DNA of 64,000 bases from Flavobacterium urumqiense (GTDB lineage: Bacteria; Bacteroidota; Bacteroidia; Flavobacteriales; Flavobacteriaceae). The stretch is from contig NZ_FNVP01000005.1 in assembly GCF_900108015.1 (NCBI RefSeq), forward strand, positions 124,001 to 188,000, written 5' to 3'. The position numbers and the translations under genes are program-made. This document shows positions 29,585-39,060 of the stretch, in pieces (position 1 is the first letter of the stretch; every line of letters starts with the position of its first letter). The notes under the pieces were generated by a model. That model did no database searches. It was not told the DNA's origin and saw only the letters and a list, made by a program, of their open reading frames with translations.

Positions 29585-29649
29585 TTGATAAAAAAGAAAA
29601 TATAGAACCAAGGAAGAAAATAGGATTTAAAAGTAATTAAATTATTGTG

Positions 29650-29844
29650 ATGGTAGATTTATCAATTTTAGTTTTGTTATTATTTATGTGTTGTTTTCTG
29701 CTTTATTCTCAATTCAAGAATGGTGGATTTTCAAAAATGAATTATTATGACAAATATCGTTCAATGATTGGTTATTTACTTTTTCCTATTGTGATAATAA
29801 TTTTACTTGTTACTATTTTTAATAAATTGATTGCCAATTCATAA
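29650..29844 (+). CDS. Small two-helix membrane protein
   Basis: 64 residues from ATG at 29650; GTG at 29647 would add one. Two membrane helices (about 4-20 and 39-60) flank a polar loop with NGGFSKMNYYDKYRS. It starts 9 bases after the repaired ORF6N stop, so it may be cotranscribed. I know no function for it. Confidence 0.6.
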   Translation: MVDLSILVLLLFMCCFLLYSQFKNGGFSKMNYYDKYRSMIGYLLFPIVIIILLVTIFNKLIANS

Positions 29845-29853
29845 TTATTTCAA

Positions 29854-30405
29854 ATGATAACATTAAAAGGAGAGAATATCTACATTCGTGCTTTAGAGCC
29901 CAATGATCTGGAATTTATTTATGCTATTGAAAACGACCAAAGTATTTGGGAAGTAAGCAATACACATACGCCTTACAGTCGGTTTTTGGTAAAACAATAT
30001 TTGGAAAATGCGCATCAGGATATTTATGAAGCCAAGCAATTGCGTTTGGCCATTTGCCAGGACCAAGATTTTCCGGCTTTAGGATTAATCGATTTATTCG
30101 ATTTTGATCCAAAGAATAATCGAGCAGGAGTTGGCATTGTAATTCAAGGCAATGAAAATCGCAATCATAATATTGGTTCGGAAGCATTAGAACTATTAAT
30201 TCAATATGCTTTCCATCATCTTAATTTACATCAATTGTATGCAAATATAGGCACCGAAAATGTAGCTAGTAATGCTCTTTTTACTAAATTTGGCTTTCAA
30301 AGCATTGGAATAAAAAAAGATTGGAATTTAGTTAACGGCGTTTATAAAGACGAAGCGATTTTTCAATTAATTAATAGTCACACGAGCGTCAGCGAATTGG
30401 CGTAG
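29854..30405 (+). CDS. GNAT-family N-acetyltransferase (RimJ/RimL-like)
   Basis: 183 residues. The fold starts ITLKGENIYIRALEPNDLEFIYAIEND, typical of the RimJ/RimL/SpeG group. The acetyl-CoA motif lies near 95-115 (GVGIVIQGNENRNHNIGSEAL), followed by HHLNLHQLYANIGTEN and FTKFGFQSIGIKKD. The acceptor, a ribosomal protein end or a polyamine, cannot be told. It sits 9 bases after the preceding gene and 21 before mltG, in one transcript by spacing. Confidence 0.88.
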   Translation: MITLKGENIYIRALEPNDLEFIYAIENDQSIWEVSNTHTPYSRFLVKQYLENAHQDIYEAKQLRLAICQDQDFPALGLIDLFDFDPKNNRAGVGIVIQGNENRNHNIGSEALELLIQYAFHHLNLHQLYANIGTENVASNALFTKFGFQSIGIKKDWNLVNGVYKDEAIFQLINSHTSVSELA

Positions 30406-30426
30406 CAATTTTAAAAAATAAATATT

Positions 30427-31467
30427 TTGAATTTAAAAAAAATTATAACGATCATATCTGTTGTTTTAATAACAGGATTACTAGTTTACGGATTTATTTT
30501 AGTGCGTCAAATTTTTTCGGATAATACAAAATTTTCGGAGAAAGAAGTATATGTTTACGTACCAACGGGTTCTACTTATGAGGATGTTAAAAAAATCATA
30601 GCACCTTATATTCAAAATGTAAATCGGTTTGAAATGGTCGCTGCAAAAAGGAATTATCCGGAAAATGTAAAACCAGGACGATTTTTATTTACAAAAGGAA
30701 TGAATAGCTATAATTTAGTGAAGTCTTTGAGAGCTAATGTTCCGGTAAATCTGGCCTTCAATAATCAAGAACGATTGGAGAATTTTGCAGGACGTGTGGG
30801 TTCCCAAATTGAAGCTGACAGTTTATCGTTACTGACCTCTTTTAAAGATTCAATCTTTTTGAAAGAAAATGGTTTTACTGAAGAAAATGTTTTGGCGATG
30901 TTCATTCCTAATACATATGAACTATATTGGAATACTCCGGCTGAAAAATTCCGAGATAAAATGATTAAAGAATATCGAAATTTTTGGAACAAAGAACGAG
31001 TGGCTAAAGCTGCAAAACAAGGATTAACCCCAATTGAGGCAACTATTTTGGCTTCGATCGTGCATAAAGAATCTGTTAAAAAAGACGAAAGACCCAGAAT
31101 TGCAGGTGTTTATTTAAATCGTTTAAGACTGCAAATGCCTCTTCAAGCCGATCCAACAGTGATTTATGCCATAAAAAAGAAGTCCAACGATTTTAATCAA
31201 ACAATCAAAAGAGTATTCTACAACGATTTGACCATGTCTTCTCCTTACAACACGTATATGAATATCGGACTTCCTCCGGGACCTATCGCGATGCCTGATA
31301 TTACCGCATTGGAAGCAGTTTTAAATCCAGAAAAGAATAATTATATCTATTTCTGTGCTAGTGTTGACCGTTTTGGATACCATGAATTTGCCGCTACTTT
31401 GGGAGAACATAATAAAAATGCCAAAAAATATTCCGATTGGATAAACAGTCAAGGTGTAAAAAGATAG
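30427..31467 (+). CDS. mltG: Endolytic murein transglycosylase
   Basis: 346 residues from a TTG start; the next ATG would remove the membrane anchor, so TTG is preferred. One N-terminal membrane helix (about 4-27) is followed by a LysM-like region with VYVPTGSTYEDVKKII. The YceG catalytic domain holds the Glu in LASIVHKESVKKDERP (about 216), with AGVYLNRLRLQMPLQADPTV and SPYNTYMNIGLPPGPI. MltG cuts nascent glycan strands in the inner membrane and sets their length. It is downstream of dapF, in keeping with a wall-synthesis cluster. Confidence 0.94.
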   Translation: MNLKKIITIISVVLITGLLVYGFILVRQIFSDNTKFSEKEVYVYVPTGSTYEDVKKIIAPYIQNVNRFEMVAAKRNYPENVKPGRFLFTKGMNSYNLVKSLRANVPVNLAFNNQERLENFAGRVGSQIEADSLSLLTSFKDSIFLKENGFTEENVLAMFIPNTYELYWNTPAEKFRDKMIKEYRNFWNKERVAKAAKQGLTPIEATILASIVHKESVKKDERPRIAGVYLNRLRLQMPLQADPTVIYAIKKKSNDFNQTIKRVFYNDLTMSSPYNTYMNIGLPPGPIAMPDITALEAVLNPEKNNYIYFCASVDRFGYHEFAATLGEHNKNAKKYSDWINSQGVKR

Positions 31468-31469
31468 AT

Positions 31470-32390
31470 TTGAAATATAGAAAGAGTGGTTGTTTTCTCA
31501 TTTTCTTTTTCATTGGATTACAAGCGATTTTTGGGCAAAATAAAATGGATAGTTTCCTGAAACCATCCGATTCCTTAAATACCAAAAGACAAAATGCCGT
31601 AATCATTTCTGAAACTGTATTGGCATCAGGAGCCTTGTTAGGCTTGAATCAACTTTGGTATGCTGATTATCCGAAATCTGATTTTCATTTTATAAATGAT
31701 AACTCTGAGTGGCTTCAAATGGATAAACTGGGTCATTCCTTCTCTTCGTATCATTTAGGAAGAGTTGGTGCCGAAGCTTTGAATTGGAGCGGAGTCAGTA
31801 AAAAAAAGCAGTTAGTTTACGGAGCAGGTTTAGGATTTATCTTTCTGAATGCTGTTGAGGTTTTTGATGGACTCTCTTCTGAATGGGGGGCGTCAACAGG
31901 TGATATAATCGCTAATGCTTCGGGTACGGCTTTGTATGTTTCACAAGAATTAATCTGGAAAGAACAGCGAATAACCCCTAAATTTTCTTTTCATACCACA
32001 GAATATGCTGATCAAAGGCCGGCAGTTTTAGGAAGCTCATTTACGGAGCAAATTTTGAAGGATTATAACGGACAAACCTATTGGCTTTCGATCAATTTAT
32101 ATTCCTTTTCTAAAGACTCAAAAATCCCCAAATGGTTAAATTTAGCATTAGGTTATGGCGGGGATGGAATGGTTACCGGAAATAAAGAAAATTATGCCCA
32201 AAATTCGGTTTTAAATGTGCAAAGATTCAGACAGTTTTATTTGAGTTTGGATGTCGATTTGACTAAAATTAAGACAAAATCCCATTTCTTGAAAACAATT
32301 TTTTCCGTTGTAAATACGGTGAAAATTCCAGCACCAACGATTGAAATAAGGCAGTTCAACGGTATTAAATGGCACTTAATCTATTTTTAA
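31470..32390 (+). CDS. DUF2279 (YfiM-like) exported or membrane protein
   Basis: About 306 residues from TTG at 31470, right after the mltG stop; this start gives a signal peptide ending near AIFGQ. An in-frame TTG at 31437 inside mltG would add 11 residues and seems less likely. DUF2279 features: MDKLGHSFSSYHLGRVGAEAL, then AGLGFIFLNAVEVFDGLSSE, then GASTGDIIANASG, then a C-terminal beta-rich part with TYWLSINLYSF. The conserved His, Asp and Glu suggest a membrane-associated site, but no reaction is known to me. Confidence 0.82.
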   Translation: MKYRKSGCFLIFFFIGLQAIFGQNKMDSFLKPSDSLNTKRQNAVIISETVLASGALLGLNQLWYADYPKSDFHFINDNSEWLQMDKLGHSFSSYHLGRVGAEALNWSGVSKKKQLVYGAGLGFIFLNAVEVFDGLSSEWGASTGDIIANASGTALYVSQELIWKEQRITPKFSFHTTEYADQRPAVLGSSFTEQILKDYNGQTYWLSINLYSFSKDSKIPKWLNLALGYGGDGMVTGNKENYAQNSVLNVQRFRQFYLSLDVDLTKIKTKSHFLKTIFSVVNTVKIPAPTIEIRQFNGIKWHLIYF

Positions 32391-32432
32391 TTTTCTTTAA
32401 CATATTGATTTTCAGTATTATTAAAATTGTTG

Positions 32433-32440
32433 TATCTTTG
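32433..32440 (+). promoter_or_regulatory. likely -7 promoter element of the lysozyme-like gene
   Basis: TATCTTTG matches TAnnTTTG, 47 bases before the start codon. It suggests that the next gene has its own promoter. Confidence 0.5.
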
Positions 32441-32487
32441 CAGACAGAAATTTCTTAACGGGACAGCGTTTAGAAGAAAAACAATTT

Positions 32488-33129
32488 ATGATAAAGAAAT
32501 GGTATTTTTACACTGGTTTGGGCCTTATTATAGCTTTTTTAAGCTCTGGTTTTAAACCTTTTAATTTAGAAACTACCCCATGGTTTCTAATTGATGAACA
32601 AGATGGATCACACTACTTATTCCCATCTGAAAAACAAAATGATTACACCAATTTGAATATCCCTTTTACCGGCAATTTCTTTATTGGTTTCAAAGAAGCA
32701 ATTGGCTACAGAGAATCTGAAAGTAAATACAAAAAAATCAATTCTTTAGGATATTTAGGTAAATATCAATTTGGTATCGAAACGCTGAAAGCTGTTGGAG
32801 TACACAATAGTTCCGCATTTTTGAATAGTCCCGAAATGCAAGAAAAAGCTTTTGTTGCTCTTTTAGCACAAAATAAATGGGAGTTAAAAAAAGAAATTGA
32901 AAAATATTCTGGGACATTGCTCAATGGAATCTACGTTACGGAATCTGGAATTTTAGCTGCAGCGCATCTTGGTGGTCCAGGCTCAGTAAAAAAATATTTT
33001 AAAAACAAAGGGAAACGTTATTTTCGAGATGCTTATGGTACTTCCATACAAAGTTATATGAAAGCATTCGGTGGATATGACACCTCATTTATAGTTGCTG
33101 ATAGTAATGCAACAATTAAAAGTATATAA
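32488..33129 (+). CDS. Lysozyme-like / transglycosylase-fold exported protein
   Basis: 213 residues. The N-terminus is a signal anchor (about 5-22). From about 70 a lysozyme-like fold can be made out: FKEAIGYRESESKYKKINSL with a likely catalytic Glu in YRES, GYLGKYQFGIETLKAVG, and a late helix SGILAAAHLGGPGSVKKYF. This pattern recalls transglycosylases that cut wall glycan. The substrate is inferred from the fold and from the neighbours dapF and mltG. Bacteroidota relatives are often labelled peptidoglycan-binding or LysM proteins, though no LysM is seen here. Confidence 0.72.
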   Translation: MIKKWYFYTGLGLIIAFLSSGFKPFNLETTPWFLIDEQDGSHYLFPSEKQNDYTNLNIPFTGNFFIGFKEAIGYRESESKYKKINSLGYLGKYQFGIETLKAVGVHNSSAFLNSPEMQEKAFVALLAQNKWELKKEIEKYSGTLLNGIYVTESGILAAAHLGGPGSVKKYFKNKGKRYFRDAYGTSIQSYMKAFGGYDTSFIVADSNATIKSI

Positions 33130-33148
33130 TTCATAAAAGATTATTGCA

Positions 33149-33180
33149 AAAAGAAACCTGTCAAAAGACAGGTTTCTTTT
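33149..33180. terminator. bidirectional terminator
   Basis: A perfect 14-bp stem, AAAAGAAACCTGTC with GACAGGTTTCTTTT, has an AAAA loop and lies between two converging genes. Confidence 0.88.
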
Positions 33181-33713
33181 TATTTTATTGATGTTGGTTT
33201 GCTTGTTTTGACGATTTCTCCGTTTGGTTTAACTACTAATTTAATAACGTCTTTGTCTTTTTTAATTTTTAAATTATACTGTTTTTTTGTAACGTCGCCT
33301 TTCTCTTGTGTATAAAGGAATTTATCATTAACAATTGCCCATCCTGGATATGTTCTGTAAACAGAGTAAATCACTTGATTAGGGAGTTTTACATTTTTGA
33401 AATCTTCAACAACACGCACCAATTTTCCTTTATCATCATAAGTTGCGGCCAAAGATCCATTTTTTGCTTTCATAATGACTAGATATTCTTCAGCTCCTTC
33501 AGCGTCTTTTCCAAGATCATACGCAATGAATTTTTCTTCTACAGTTTTCACCATTTGATCTGGACTATTACCTGGTAAATAAACGGAAAAATCTTTTCCT
33601 GCTCTTTTAATAATAATTTCGGGTAATTCTTCTATTTTAATTTTCCCTGTATCCTGAGAATAGGAAGAGGTTGTTACGGCCAAAAAAACTAAAAGAATAA
33701 TAAATGTTTTCAT
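33180..33713 (-). CDS. Exported PepSY-like protein of unknown function
   Basis: 177 residues. A signal peptide ends near SSYSQD. Two PepSY/BLIP-like beta-layer units seem to follow: LPEIIIKRAGKDFSVYLPGN with EEYLVIMKAKNGSLAATYDDKGKLV, and VIYSVYRTYPGWAIVNDKF with YNLKIKKDKDVIKLVVKPNGEIV. Proteins of this shape are common in flavobacterial periplasm; the role is not known to me. It is a single gene with its own terminator. Confidence 0.7.
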   Translation of the reverse strand: MKTFIILLVFLAVTTSSYSQDTGKIKIEELPEIIIKRAGKDFSVYLPGNSPDQMVKTVEEKFIAYDLGKDAEGAEEYLVIMKAKNGSLAATYDDKGKLVRVVEDFKNVKLPNQVIYSVYRTYPGWAIVNDKFLYTQEKGDVTKKQYNLKIKKDKDVIKLVVKPNGEIVKTSKPTSIK

Positions 33714-33942
33714 AATGTTTAGTTTTAAATTAATAATGATTTTTAATGTCTGAAAAATATTTAATTTTAATCAATTGTAAAACAGTATTTTGTAATTATA
33801 CTGCTGGATCAAAAATGAAGGATTTATTTGTAAAGTTAGGCTTTTTATTAAGAGCTTTCAGTTAATATTTACTATAGGGAATGTTAATATAAATTGTTTT
33901 TTAATAGGAAAAAAGTATCTCTATTTTAGATAAGGAATAAAA
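33714..33942. other. AT-rich intergenic stretch, no gene seen
   Basis: It is the promoter side of the preceding minus-strand gene and the downstream side of the mutase genes. I see stops in all frames and no RNA-like structure apart from the mutase terminator listed next. Confidence 0.5.
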
Positions 33943-33970
33943 AAAGCATCAATTGTAAAATTGATGCTTT
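33935..33970 (-). terminator. terminator after the methylmalonyl-CoA mutase genes
   Basis: A perfect 12-bp stem, AAAGCATCAATT with AATTGATGCTTT, has a GTAA loop. On the minus strand a run of T follows. Confidence 0.85.
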
Positions 33971-34027
33971 AAAGTATAATTATTGTTCTTCCCTCGTTGA
34001 GATCCAAAAATAGATTGTTATAGGAAA

Positions 34028-36166
34028 TTATTCCATTCCGTCCATTAAAATTTCTAATATCTTGATTGCGGCCTCGCTAATTTTAGTACCAGGACCAAAT
34101 ACGGCAACTGCTCCTGCATCAAACAAAAATTGATAATCTTGTGCAGGAATTACTCCGCCAACAACCACCATAATGTCCTCACGACCGTATTTTTTAAGCT
34201 CCTCAATAACTTGCGGAACCAGCGTTTTATGTCCCGCTGCAAGAGAAGAAACCCCTAAAATATGCACATCGTTTTCTATGGCTTGTTTAGCTGCCTCCGC
34301 TGGCGTTTGAAAAAGTGGGCCAATGTCCACATCAAAACCTACATCGGCATAACCGGTAGCGACAACTTTTGCTCCACGATCGTGTCCGTCTTGTCCCATT
34401 TTGGCAATCATAATTCTTGGTCTACGGCCTTCTTTTTTAGCAAATTCATCCGCCAGTTGTTTCGCTTTTTCAAAGCTTTTGTCGTCTTTTATTTCTTTGC
34501 TGTACACGCCACTAAAGGATTTAATTTGTGCTTTATATCTTCCGAAAACGGTTTCTAAGGCATCGCTGATTTCGCCTAAAGTAGTTCGGTTTCTTGCAGC
34601 TTCTACGGCAATTTCAAGTAAATTACCTTCACCAGTTTGAGCACAAAGGGTTAATTTTTTAAGTGAATTTTGTACTTTTTCAGTATCTCTAGTTGCTTTA
34701 ATTCTGTCTAATTGTTCCAGTTGTTGTTTGCGTACCATTTGGTTATCAACATCTAGGATTTGCAAAGGATCTTCCTTATCTAATCGGTATTTATTCACAC
34801 CCACAATAATATCCTGGCTACTGTCTATTCTTGCTTGTTTTCGGGCGGCTGCTTCTTCGATTCGTAATTTTGGAATTCCAGATTCAATGGCTTTGGTCAT
34901 TCCTCCAAGTTCTTCTACTTCTTCGATTAGTTTCCAGGCTTTTTCGGCAATCTCGTTCGTCAAACTTTCTACATAATAACTTCCTGCCCACGGGTCAACG
35001 GTTTTCGTAATCTTTGTTTCTTCCTGTAAAAATATTTGAGTGTTTCTCGCAATTCTGGCAGAGAAATCGGTTGGTAAAGCAATCGCTTCATCTAAAGCAT
35101 TAGTATGTAAGGATTGTGTTCCGCCAAAAGCTGCAGCTGAGGCTTCAATGCATGTTCGAGCCACATTGTTAAAAGGATCCTGCTCTGTTAAACTCCAGCC
35201 AGAAGTTTGACAATGAGTACGCAATGCCAATGATTTATCATCTTTTGGGTTGAATTGTTTTACTAGTTTCGCCCAAATCATTCTACCAGCACGCATTTTG
35301 GCAATTTCCATAAAATGGTTCATTCCAATGGCCCAAAAGAAAGAAAGGCGAGGAGCGAACTCATCAATTTTCATTCCTGTGGCAAGTCCGGTTCTAATAT
35401 ATTCTAATCCATCGGCAAGTGTGTATGCCAATTCAATATCAGCAGTTGCACCGGCTTCCTGCATATGATAACCTGATATCGAAATCGAATTGAATTTAGG
35501 CATTTTTTTGCTGGTGAATTCAAATATATCAGCAATGATTTTCATCGAAGGAGTTGGCGGATAAATATAAGTGTTGCGAACCATAAACTCTTTCAAAATA
35601 TCATTTTGTATCGTTCCCGAAAGTTTTTCCGGTTTTACACCTTGTTCTTCGGCAGCGACAATATAAAAAGCCATGATTGGTAAAACGGCACCATTCATAG
35701 TCATAGAAACTGACATTTCATCTAAAGGAATTTGGTCGAATAATACTTTCATATCCTCAACCGAGTCAATTGCGACTCCGGCTTTTCCGACATCACCCAC
35801 AACACGTTCGTGATCTGAATCGTATCCGCGATGTGTAGGTAAATCAAAGGCTATTGATAATCCTTTTTGTCCTGCGGCAAGATTCCTTCTGTAAAAAGCA
35901 TTGCTTTCTTCCGCTGTCGAAAATCCGGCATACTGTCTTATTGTCCAGGGTCTGCGCACATACATCGTTGCATAAGGTCCGCGTAAATTTGGTGCAAAAC
36001 CAGCCCCAAAATCAAGGTGTTTGATGTTCTCAATGTCTTCTTTTGAGTATGTTTCTTTTAAGTCAATACCTTCGGCGGTTATAAACTCTTTTGAGTTTAC
36101 AGTTTCGATTTCCGAATTTAAATTAGAATTATCAAGGATTATATGTTGTAAGTCTTTCCTTTTCAT
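34028..36166 (-). CDS. scpA: Methylmalonyl-CoA mutase, large (catalytic) subunit
   Basis: 712 residues. It converts methylmalonyl-CoA to succinyl-CoA with adenosylcobalamin, linking propionate, odd-chain fats and branched amino acids to the TCA cycle. The TIM-barrel part has [32 protein letters not shown] and [11 protein letters not shown]. The C-terminal B12 domain carries DxHxxG at Asp593/His595 ([12 protein letters not shown]), then [16 protein letters not shown] and [11 protein letters not shown]. The small-subunit gene lies 69 bases upstream on the same strand. Confidence 0.96.
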   Translation of the reverse strand: MKRKDLQHIILDNSNLNSEIETVNSKEFITAEGIDLKETYSKEDIENIKHLDFGAGFAPNLRGPYATMYVRRPWTIRQYAGFSTAEESNAFYRRNLAAGQKGLSIAFDLPTHRGYDSDHERVVGDVGKAGVAIDSVEDMKVLFDQIPLDEMSVSMTMNGAVLPIMAFYIVAAEEQGVKPEKLSGTIQNDILKEFMVRNTYIYPPTPSMKIIADIFEFTSKKMPKFNSISISGYHMQEAGATADIELAYTLADGLEYIRTGLATGMKIDEFAPRLSFFWAIGMNHFMEIAKMRAGRMIWAKLVKQFNPKDDKSLALRTHCQTSGWSLTEQDPFNNVARTCIEASAAAFGGTQSLHTNALDEAIALPTDFSARIARNTQIFLQEETKITKTVDPWAGSYYVESLTNEIAEKAWKLIEEVEELGGMTKAIESGIPKLRIEEAAARKQARIDSSQDIIVGVNKYRLDKEDPLQILDVDNQMVRKQQLEQLDRIKATRDTEKVQNSLKKLTLCAQTGEGNLLEIAVEAARNRTTLGEISDALETVFGRYKAQIKSFSGVYSKEIKDDKSFEKAKQLADEFAKKEGRRPRIMIAKMGQDGHDRGAKVVATGYADVGFDVDIGPLFQTPAEAAKQAIENDVHILGVSSLAAGHKTLVPQVIEELKKYGREDIMVVVGGVIPAQDYQFLFDAGAVAVFGPGTKISEAAIKILEILMDGME

Positions 36167-36235
36167 TTTTTTTAGCTAAAGTCCGAAGTGTCGGGATTAT
36201 TAGTTTGAATGTTTTTATTTTCTTCTGACTCTTAA

Positions 36236-37600
36236 TTACTCTTTCTCCAGTCTCTCCTGTTCTATTTTTTCCGCCAGACGTTTTTCGATTATAGGAGTGA
36301 TTAAGGTTTTTCTAGGATTTTGTTTTACAAAAGGAAATAATTCTAAATCGTGTTTCATTCTGTCATCCTTGTTGGGATATTTATTGGTTCCCAATAAAAT
36401 TTCCTTTCCAGCATCAAATAATTCTTGTTCTTTGTCTGCGCTTTCTTGGATTTTTCGTTTGATTAAGCCATTGTTTAATTGTTTTAAGAAACCACCGTTT
36501 GCTTCGATGTCTTTGAATAAAGCTAAAGATTTTTCGGCTAACTGATTGGTAATATTTTCGATGTAATAACTTCCATCGGCTGGATTGTTGACTTTGTCAA
36601 AATAACTTTCATTCTTAAGAATCAATAACTGATTTCGGGCAATTCTATCGCCAAATTCATTGTCTTTATGATACAATGCGTCATAAGGTAAATTAGCAAT
36701 AGCATCCGCACCACCAAGAATTGCCGACATACATTCCGTAGTCGTTCGCAACATATTTACGTTATAATCATAAAGTGTTTTGTTGCGTTTTGTAGGGGAA
36801 ACGATGATGTTACAATCCAGATTATGATTGTATTCTTTGGCAATTAGATTGAAAAGTAAACGTAAAGCACGAAGTTTTGCAATTTCAAAAAAGTAGTTGG
36901 TCCCTACGGCAACTTCAAAAACTATGGGCTGATTTAGGATTGTTATTTTGTTGAAATATTCATTGGCATGCGCTAAACTATAAGCGATTTGCTGCACCAT
37001 GTTAGCGCCCGCATTTTGATATAATGCAGAATTAATGCTTATTATAGAAGTAGCTGTTTCTTCTTTTATAAGTAAATTCAGTGTTTCAAAATTGTTTTTT
37101 TCTTTGGTTACAAACCAGTTTCCGTCTTTGGCCAATTGCCCGATAGGATCCAGATTGCAAAAGATTGTTGCGTTTTTTTCTTTTGCAATTGTTTCAATTT
37201 TTTTTACGAAATCGATTGAAAGAAAAATCAAATTAAAGTAAATCGTTACCTTTTCTAAAGGAAGTTTCGCCAATAATTTTTCGATATCAATGGTATCATT
37301 TTCTATCGTAAAACGTAAACTTTCCGCACCTCGATTTATGGAGTCTAAAGCTCTTTCGATGGATTTTTCTATGTCATAAACAAAAATGTTTTGACATATT
37401 TTAAATTCGGTTGCTTTTGTAGTAACCGGAAAAACCTTCGTGAATTCATCTTTATGATAAAATGGTTTTACCTTAATGTCTTCGGGTGAATTCCAAATTA
37501 ATGTTTCATTATAATCGGCTCCATTGAGTTCAAATTGGATTTTTTGCTTCCATTCTTTGGAAGAAACGGAATTGAAATCATCAAAAAGGTTTGTTGTCAT
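36236..37600 (-). CDS. Methylmalonyl-CoA mutase, small subunit
   Basis: 454 residues from ATG at 37600 (MTTNLFDDFNSVSSKEWKQK); 12 more in-frame codons upstream do not fit the family. It has the same barrel as the large subunit, but the C-terminus stops near the place where the B12-binding domain would start, as expected for the non-catalytic chain. Matching parts are ELNGADYNETLIWNSPEDI, FFEIAKLRALRLLF and ILGGADAIANLPYDALY. It partners the large subunit as a heterodimer. FtsB-like and uridine kinase genes lie upstream on the same strand. Confidence 0.92.
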   Translation of the reverse strand: MTTNLFDDFNSVSSKEWKQKIQFELNGADYNETLIWNSPEDIKVKPFYHKDEFTKVFPVTTKATEFKICQNIFVYDIEKSIERALDSINRGAESLRFTIENDTIDIEKLLAKLPLEKVTIYFNLIFLSIDFVKKIETIAKEKNATIFCNLDPIGQLAKDGNWFVTKEKNNFETLNLLIKEETATSIISINSALYQNAGANMVQQIAYSLAHANEYFNKITILNQPIVFEVAVGTNYFFEIAKLRALRLLFNLIAKEYNHNLDCNIIVSPTKRNKTLYDYNVNMLRTTTECMSAILGGADAIANLPYDALYHKDNEFGDRIARNQLLILKNESYFDKVNNPADGSYYIENITNQLAEKSLALFKDIEANGGFLKQLNNGLIKRKIQESADKEQELFDAGKEILLGTNKYPNKDDRMKHDLELFPFVKQNPRKTLITPIIEKRLAEKIEQERLEKE

Positions 37601-37726
37601 TTTGTTTATTATTTTCCTCACCCCGACACTCTGCAAAGGAGAGGAAGCCGAAACTTAGTGTTTTATTTTCAATAATTACTATTAATTTTATCTCTCTACC
37701 CTTTGGGAAGGGTTACGGATACAATT

Positions 37727-38047
37727 TTATTTTTCAACGGTGTCACCTTCGAATTCGATGATATAAATATCTTCACTATCTTTTTTCATAAAGTATTTTT
37801 CGCGGGCGTATTTTTCTATTTGTTCTGAATTTTTCAATTGCTTGATATTCTCTTGGTCTTTTTTTATTTCGCCTTTATAATAGGCTGCATTATCTTCGAG
37901 TTCGTCCATTTGCTTGTCTAGGAAACGGTGATCGAAATACGAATAATTATCAAGAAAAATCATCCAAGTAGAAAAGAATAACAAGACCCAAACATACTTG
38001 TTACTCAAAAATTTAAACCAAGCTTTGTTTTTATGCGGATTTGTCAT
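37727..38047 (-). CDS. FtsB/DivIC-type septum formation initiator
   Basis: 106 residues. A short cytoplasmic start is followed by one membrane helix (about 19-35), then a coiled coil with DKQMDELEDNAAYYKGEIKK. The family end IEKYAREKYFMKKDSEDIYI (about 75-96) is the conserved FtsB/DivIC tail. These proteins form a bitopic complex with FtsL and FtsQ in the divisome. It is in a minus-strand run between uridine kinase and the mutase genes. Confidence 0.88.
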   Translation of the reverse strand: MTNPHKNKAWFKFLSNKYVWVLLFFSTWMIFLDNYSYFDHRFLDKQMDELEDNAAYYKGEIKKDQENIKQLKNSEQIEKYAREKYFMKKDSEDIYIIEFEGDTVEK

Positions 38048-38063
38048 CTAATGTCTTTTTTTT

Positions 38064-38168
38064 AGCCCCGATTGTAGTGAAAATCCTTTCTAGTTTTGAA
38101 CTTGTTTCAGGATACTGAAAACAAGTTCAAAACTAGAAAGATTGTAACGGAAAGCGGGAAATAGCTCC
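38064..38168 (-). repeat. dispersed repeat family 1, copy B with a long hairpin
   Basis: On the minus strand it begins GGAGCTATTTCCCGCT and ends TTTTCACTACAATCGGGGCT. The core is a near-perfect hairpin: a 22-bp arm CTTTCTAGTTTTGAACTTG and on, with its complement, around a short inner loop. Only the ends match the other copies; the hairpin sequence is its own. Confidence 0.85.
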
Positions 38169-38199
38169 TAATAATTAATGCAATAAAATTACAATAAAA

Positions 38200-38808
38200 T
38201 TATAGAATTTTTTGATTTATTACCGCACGAACTACGTCAATAGCAACCGTATTGTATTTGTCGTTTGGTATTATGATGTCGGCAAATGCTTTAGTAGGTT
38301 CTATAAATTGCTCATGCATTGGTTTTAATGTCATTTGGTATCGATTGATAACTTCGTGCATGTCTCGCCCGCGTTCCGTAATATCGCGTTTCATACGACG
38401 GATTAATCTTTCGTCAGAATCAGCATGAACGTATATTTTTACATCAAATAAATCTCTTAATTCTGGATTTGCCAAAATTAAAATTCCTTCGACAATCATC
38501 ACTTTTCTAGGATGTGTAAAAACAGTATCGTCAGTTCTGTTGTGCGTTACAAAGGAATAAACGGGTTGATGAATGTTGTTTCCTTCTTTTAATTCCTTAA
38601 GATGTGCTACCAATAGTTCGAAATCAATGGCACGCGGATGATCAAAATTGATTAGCGCTCTTTCATCAAAGGATAGACCGTGATTTTCTTTGTAGTAAGA
38701 GTCTTGAGAAATAATACCAACTTCTGTTTCCGGTAATTCATTCATAATTTGATGAACAACGGTCGTTTTTCCGCTTCCCGTTCCGCCTGCAATTCCTATA
38801 ATGAGCAT
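38200..38808 (-). CDS. udk: Uridine kinase
   Basis: 202 residues. It phosphorylates uridine and cytidine in pyrimidine salvage. The P-loop is IGIAGGTGSGKTTV (4-17), followed by ISQDSYYKENHGLSFDERALINFDHPRAIDFE. The lid and base-binding region has RRMKRDITERGRDMHEVINRY. The length matches the enzyme's norm. A -7-like element (TATTTTTG on the minus strand, 38835-38842) lies upstream. Confidence 0.95.
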   Translation of the reverse strand: MLIIGIAGGTGSGKTTVVHQIMNELPETEVGIISQDSYYKENHGLSFDERALINFDHPRAIDFELLVAHLKELKEGNNIHQPVYSFVTHNRTDDTVFTHPRKVMIVEGILILANPELRDLFDVKIYVHADSDERLIRRMKRDITERGRDMHEVINRYQMTLKPMHEQFIEPTKAFADIIIPNDKYNTVAIDVVRAVINQKIL

Positions 38809-38834
38809 AAATTTTTTGTTATGTTTTTATAAGG

Positions 38835-38842
38835 CAAAAATA
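38835..38842 (-). promoter_or_regulatory. likely -7 promoter element of udk
   Basis: On the minus strand it reads TATTTTTG, which fits TAnnTTTG, 26 bases before the udk start. Motif evidence only. Confidence 0.4.
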
Positions 38843-39060
38843 GGAATTAAATTGCGAGCGAATTTTTTTTTAAAGAAATATTTGCTAATTTAATATAGTT
38901 GTTGCTTAATGAGGATTTTGTTTTTTTTAACTTTTTCTACATGACGAAGTTTAAATTCACAACTGTACTTGACTTTTCTTTCCATAAAAATACCCCCAGA
39001 TAGCGTCTAACTTTTTGGGGGCATTGCAATTTATTTGAAGTTTCTTTTTATTTGTAAACT

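Noticed and set aside
31437..31469. Upstream TTG start of the DUF2279 protein inside mltG
   Set aside because: It would put charged residues before the signal peptide; TTG at 31470 gives a clean one.
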